Positions 61,627-64,000 of a stretch of 64,000 nt of DNA are shown here, one piece after another (within the stretch, counting starts at the first letter, position 1; the number at the start of each line of letters is the position of its first letter). A program made the translations under genes and the position numbers. The DNA comes from UBA7672 sp038326205. Its GTDB lineage: Bacteria; Pseudomonadota; Alphaproteobacteria; Caulobacterales; Hyphomonadaceae. The stretch is taken from positions 23,179 through 87,178 of the forward strand of contig JBBQJV010000007.1 in the NCBI GenBank assembly GCA_038326205.1, in the 5' to 3' direction. Below the pieces are notes generated by a model that worked only from the letters and a program-made list of their open reading frames with translations, did not search any database and had not been told where the DNA came from.

Positions 61627-62070
61627 TTATCCCGGTTCGCGCGCTTGTCCTTCGACGCGGCGCATCTCGAACGTCCCGCTGCCGCCTTCGCAGCCACAGT
61701 TCTCCGGGTCCCAGCACGGATAGGAGTGGTCGCCATCCATGGCGGTTTCATCAGCGCTCATCGTGCCCGTGCAGCTGAAGTGCTGGAAGCGCACTTCCTC
61801 CTCGCTGATCCACATCGCGAAGCTAACGTCCTGTCCGTTCGTTTCGCCGCTGAGAGCAACATCCAGCGACTCTTCGCTTCCCTTCGCCGCGACCTTGCCC
61901 GCCCCTTCGAACAATCCGCCACCAAACCTCAGATGCGCAATGATGTGGAATTGTTCCGGATCGCCATCGTCGTCATAGTCAAAGCACCCCTCCCAATGCT
62001 GCTCAGGATGCGGCGCCGTATCAAGCTTGAGGTCCAGCTTTGCTGGCGCGTCGATGTCAAACGTAGGCAT
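61627..62070 (-). CDS. Conserved hypothetical protein
   Basis: A 147-residue, acidic protein without signal or membrane segment. Strand-like blocks include HWEGCFDYDDDGDPEQFHII and VSFAMWISEEEVRFQHFSCT; five Cys lie in the protein, with a CWDPENCGC cluster near the end that may bind metal. I do not recognise a family. It lies between purA and the symporter, on the purA strand, 18 bases after purA, so it may be co-transcribed with it. Confidence 0.7.
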   Translation of the reverse strand: MPTFDIDAPAKLDLKLDTAPHPEQHWEGCFDYDDDGDPEQFHIIAHLRFGGGLFEGAGKVAAKGSEESLDVALSGETNGQDVSFAMWISEEEVRFQHFSCTGTMSADETAMDGDHSYPCWDPENCGCEGGSGTFEMRRVEGQAREPG

Positions 62071-62088
62071 GGCGCCTCCGGCCTCGTC

Positions 62089-63381
62089 CTACTTCTCGAA
62101 CGGATCCCGCATCAGGATCACGTCCTCGCGCTCCGGCGAAGTAGACAGCAGCGCCACCGGCTTGCCAACCAGCTCCTCCAGCCGCCGCACATACTTCACC
62201 GCCTCGCCGGGCAGCTGCGTCCAGCTCCGAGCGCCGCGCGTCGAGCCTTTCCAGCCCTTCACCGTCTCATAGACCGGCACGACATTCGCCTGATCCGTCA
62301 TGCCCGACGGGAAGTGGCTGATGACCTTGTCGCCCAGCTTGTAATGCGTGCAGATCTGGATCTCGTCGAACCCATCCAGCACGTCGAGCTTGGTCAACGC
62401 CAATCCGCTGACGCCCGACACCGCGCACGCCTGGCGCACCATCACTGAGTCAAACCATCCACAACGCCGTGCGCGTCCGGTGTTGGTGCCGAACTCATGG
62501 CCCACCGTACCCAGCCGCTGGCCGATCTCGTTGTCCTGCTCGGTTGGAAACGGCCCGCCGCCCACGCGGGTCGTGTACGCCTTCGCAAGACCCAGCACAT
62601 AGTTCACCGCGCCCGGTCCCACGCCCGATCCCGCAGCCGCCTGTCCCGAGACAACGTTTGATGATGTCACGAACGGATAGGTGCCGTGGTCGACGTCCAG
62701 CATCACGCCTTGCGCGCCTTCAAACAGAATGCGCCGTCCCAGCCGCACCGCCTGTTCCAGACGCTCCCACACCGGCTGCGCGTAAGCCAAAATCTGCGGC
62801 GCGATCGCCAGAAGGTCTTTTTTCAGCGCCACCCCATCTGGCTCCGCCAGGCCAAGGCCAAGCCTGAGTGGCCTGTGATGCGCAAGGAGGCGGTCAAGCT
62901 TGAGATCCAGCGCCGCAGGATCAGCCAGATCCGCCACGCGGATCGCACGCCGTCCCACCTTGTCTTCATACGCCGGGCCGATGCCCCGCCGCGTCGTGCC
63001 GATCTGTGCGCCGGCAGCAGCTTCTTCGCGCGCCGCATCGATGTCCTTGTGCCAGGGCAGGATAAGGCACGCATTGTCGGCCAAGATCAGATCATCCGGC
63101 CCGAGTTGCACGCCCGATTTCGCGATCGTTTCGATCTCGTTCAGCAGGTGCCACGGGTCCACCACCACGCCATTGCCGATGATCGACAGTTTACCGCCCC
63201 GTACGACGCCCGACGGCAGCAGGTTGAGTTTGAACACCTTTCCGTCGATGACCAGCGTATGGCCCGCATTGTGACCGCCCTGAAAGCGCACGATGACGTC
63301 GGCCCGGCTCGACAGCCAGTCGACGATCTTGCCCTTCCCCTCGTCGCCCCACTGGGCGCCGACCACTGCAACACCGGTCAT
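62089..63381 (-). CDS. purA: Adenylosuccinate synthetase
   Basis: A 430-residue enzyme of normal PurA length. From ATG 63381, with an AGGAG site (MTGVAVVGAQWGDEGKGKIV), it has the P-loop-like GAQWGDEGKGK, GGHNAGHTLV, the IMP-binding QIGTTRRGIGPAYEDK and the C-terminal GTP-binding LSTSPEREDVI. Catalyses IMP plus Asp plus GTP to adenylosuccinate in AMP synthesis. The frame is open to 63459, but the extra residues are not conserved. Confidence 0.97.
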   Translation of the reverse strand: MTGVAVVGAQWGDEGKGKIVDWLSSRADVIVRFQGGHNAGHTLVIDGKVFKLNLLPSGVVRGGKLSIIGNGVVVDPWHLLNEIETIAKSGVQLGPDDLILADNACLILPWHKDIDAAREEAAAGAQIGTTRRGIGPAYEDKVGRRAIRVADLADPAALDLKLDRLLAHHRPLRLGLGLAEPDGVALKKDLLAIAPQILAYAQPVWERLEQAVRLGRRILFEGAQGVMLDVDHGTYPFVTSSNVVSGQAAAGSGVGPGAVNYVLGLAKAYTTRVGGGPFPTEQDNEIGQRLGTVGHEFGTNTGRARRCGWFDSVMVRQACAVSGVSGLALTKLDVLDGFDEIQICTHYKLGDKVISHFPSGMTDQANVVPVYETVKGWKGSTRGARSWTQLPGEAVKYVRRLEELVGKPVALLSTSPEREDVILMRDPFEK

Positions 63382-63494
63382 GGGCTTGGCTCCTGAATCC
63401 GGGCGCAAATGACACCCCATGGCCGCCCTGCGCAAGTGCGAAGGGCCAATCCGAATCAACCATTCGGTAACCAGCCGCCTTCACCCTTCGCGGC

Positions 63495-64000
63495 ATGGCA
63501 AAACGCACCCAGAAAAAGTCCTTCCCCCGGCGTTCGCGCGGGCGCTCGGGCGCCGCCTCCATCGTGGTCAGCGCCATGCTCGCCGCCCTCGCTGCCGCCT
63601 GGTATGTCTGGGGCGACGATATCGGCTTCCCGATGCCCACAGGCGGCAGTTCTTCAGGCACCGTCGTCGCCGAAGCGCCCGTTGAGCCCAAAGCGCCGAA
63701 TGCCGATGCCGCCAACCCGGCCCCTGCACCGGTCGCCAAGGGCGAAGCCGTCTCCGGCACCGCCTCGGTGATCGACGCCGATACGCTCGACATTCACTCC
63801 CAGCGCATCCGCCTCGCAGGCGTCGACGCGCCAGAATCCAAGCAGAAATGCCTAGACCTCGCCGGCAACCTCTACGGCTGTGGCGCTGACGCCGCCAACG
63901 CGCTGAGCGAGTGGATCAACCGCAACCCGGTCACCTGCATCTCGGAAGGCCACGACCGTTACAATCGTACGCTCGGCAAATGCACCGTGCGCGGGGCAAG
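63495..64000 (+). CDS. Membrane-anchored thermonuclease (SNase-like), 3' truncated by window edge
   Basis: ATG 63495 opens a frame that runs past the window end; 168 codons are visible. It begins basic (MAKRTQKKSFPRRSRGRSGA), has one membrane segment (IVVSAMLAALAAAWYVWG), then an Ala/Pro linker, then the staphylococcal-nuclease domain: ASVIDADTLDIHSQRIRLAG, VDAPESKQKC and CISEGHDRYNRTLGKCTV with the catalytic Arg/Glu layout of SNase. The protein would act outside the inner membrane on nucleic acids. It is divergent from purA. Confidence 0.85.
   Translation, partial: MAKRTQKKSFPRRSRGRSGAASIVVSAMLAALAAAWYVWGDDIGFPMPTGGSSSGTVVAEAPVEPKAPNADAANPAPAPVAKGEAVSGTASVIDADTLDIHSQRIRLAGVDAPESKQKCLDLAGNLYGCGADAANALSEWINRNPVTCISEGHDRYNRTLGKCTVRGA

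Overview
The window is high-GC chromosomal DNA from an alphaproteobacterium, most likely of the Caulobacterales (Caulobacter / Hyphomonadaceae type). The main clues are a CtrA master regulator with its C-terminal Ala-Ala degron, a FlbD-type flagellar activator with a degenerate receiver, a cluster of GANTC (CcrM-type) methylation sites in front of ctrA, and many TonB/lipoprotein/hydrolase genes. I see no phage, insertion sequence, CRISPR array, rRNA or convincing tRNA.

Layout. 1-6930 (+): flagellar operon fliG(partial)-fliH-fliN-flbD-flhA-flhF-flhG, with tightly coupled starts, closed by a hairpin terminator at 6958-6990. A 17-bp tandem repeat then precedes a lipoprotein gene (7122-8198). 8216-10083 (-): fliJ-fliI, divergent from ctrA (10247-10960), which also has its own terminator. 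11-15 kb: small membrane proteins (DUF1003, DUF4112), a membrane protein / XRE regulator / secreted protein cassette, a DUF3089 hydrolase lipoprotein and an 840-bp gene-poor stretch made of degenerate repeats. 15.5-22.4 kb: a phosphotriesterase-like hydrolase, secreted alpha/beta hydrolases, a fatty-acid desaturase, an outer-membrane barrel and an LtrA-family protein. 22.4-28.8 kb: uvrC (carrying an in-frame palindromic-repeat insertion), a HELHH peptidase-like protein, an amidohydrolase, an acyl-CoA dehydrogenase and a decayed gene. 28.9-34.1 kb: SDR and enoyl-CoA hydratase genes, then a TetR regulator divergent from an EmrA/EmrB-type efflux pair. 34.3-39.6 kb: clpB and a TonB-dependent receptor. 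39.7-47.5 kb: lipid/CoA enzymes (3-hydroxyacyl-CoA dehydrogenase, SDR, enoyl-CoA hydratase), a sirtuin, an aminotransferase, a secreted Asp-rich repeat protein and a small cytochrome c lipoprotein. 47.7-52.8 kb: a periplasmic molybdenum hydroxylase pair (IorA/IorB type) and a multidomain redoxin / cytochrome c / copper-monooxygenase-like / EF-hand protein. 52.8-64 kb: SpoU methyltransferase, thioredoxin-like protein, carboxylesterase, a degenerate sugar-nucleotide epimerase, a PQQ/cytochrome c dehydrogenase of polyvinyl-alcohol-dehydrogenase type, an alanine/sodium symporter, purA and the start of a thermonuclease gene.

How it fits together. The left end is a polar flagellum module with the cell-cycle regulator that normally drives it. 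The rest is a catabolic accessory landscape: at least five exported ester/amide hydrolases, three predicted exported cytochrome c proteins (one separate, one in the copper protein, one in the quinoprotein), a molybdenum hydroxylase, beta-oxidation enzymes, a TonB receptor and a multidrug pump. This suits a heterotroph living on lipids, esters or aromatic/polymeric organic matter. The items most worth a second look are the 655-residue redoxin/haem/copper/EF-hand protein, the palindromic insertion inside uvrC with a relative at 46,990, the GANTC cluster at ctrA, the 17-bp frame-shifting tandem repeat, the decayed gene at 28,063, the three-repeat Asp/Cys secreted protein, and three convergent gene pairs whose stop codons interlock in 4 bp.
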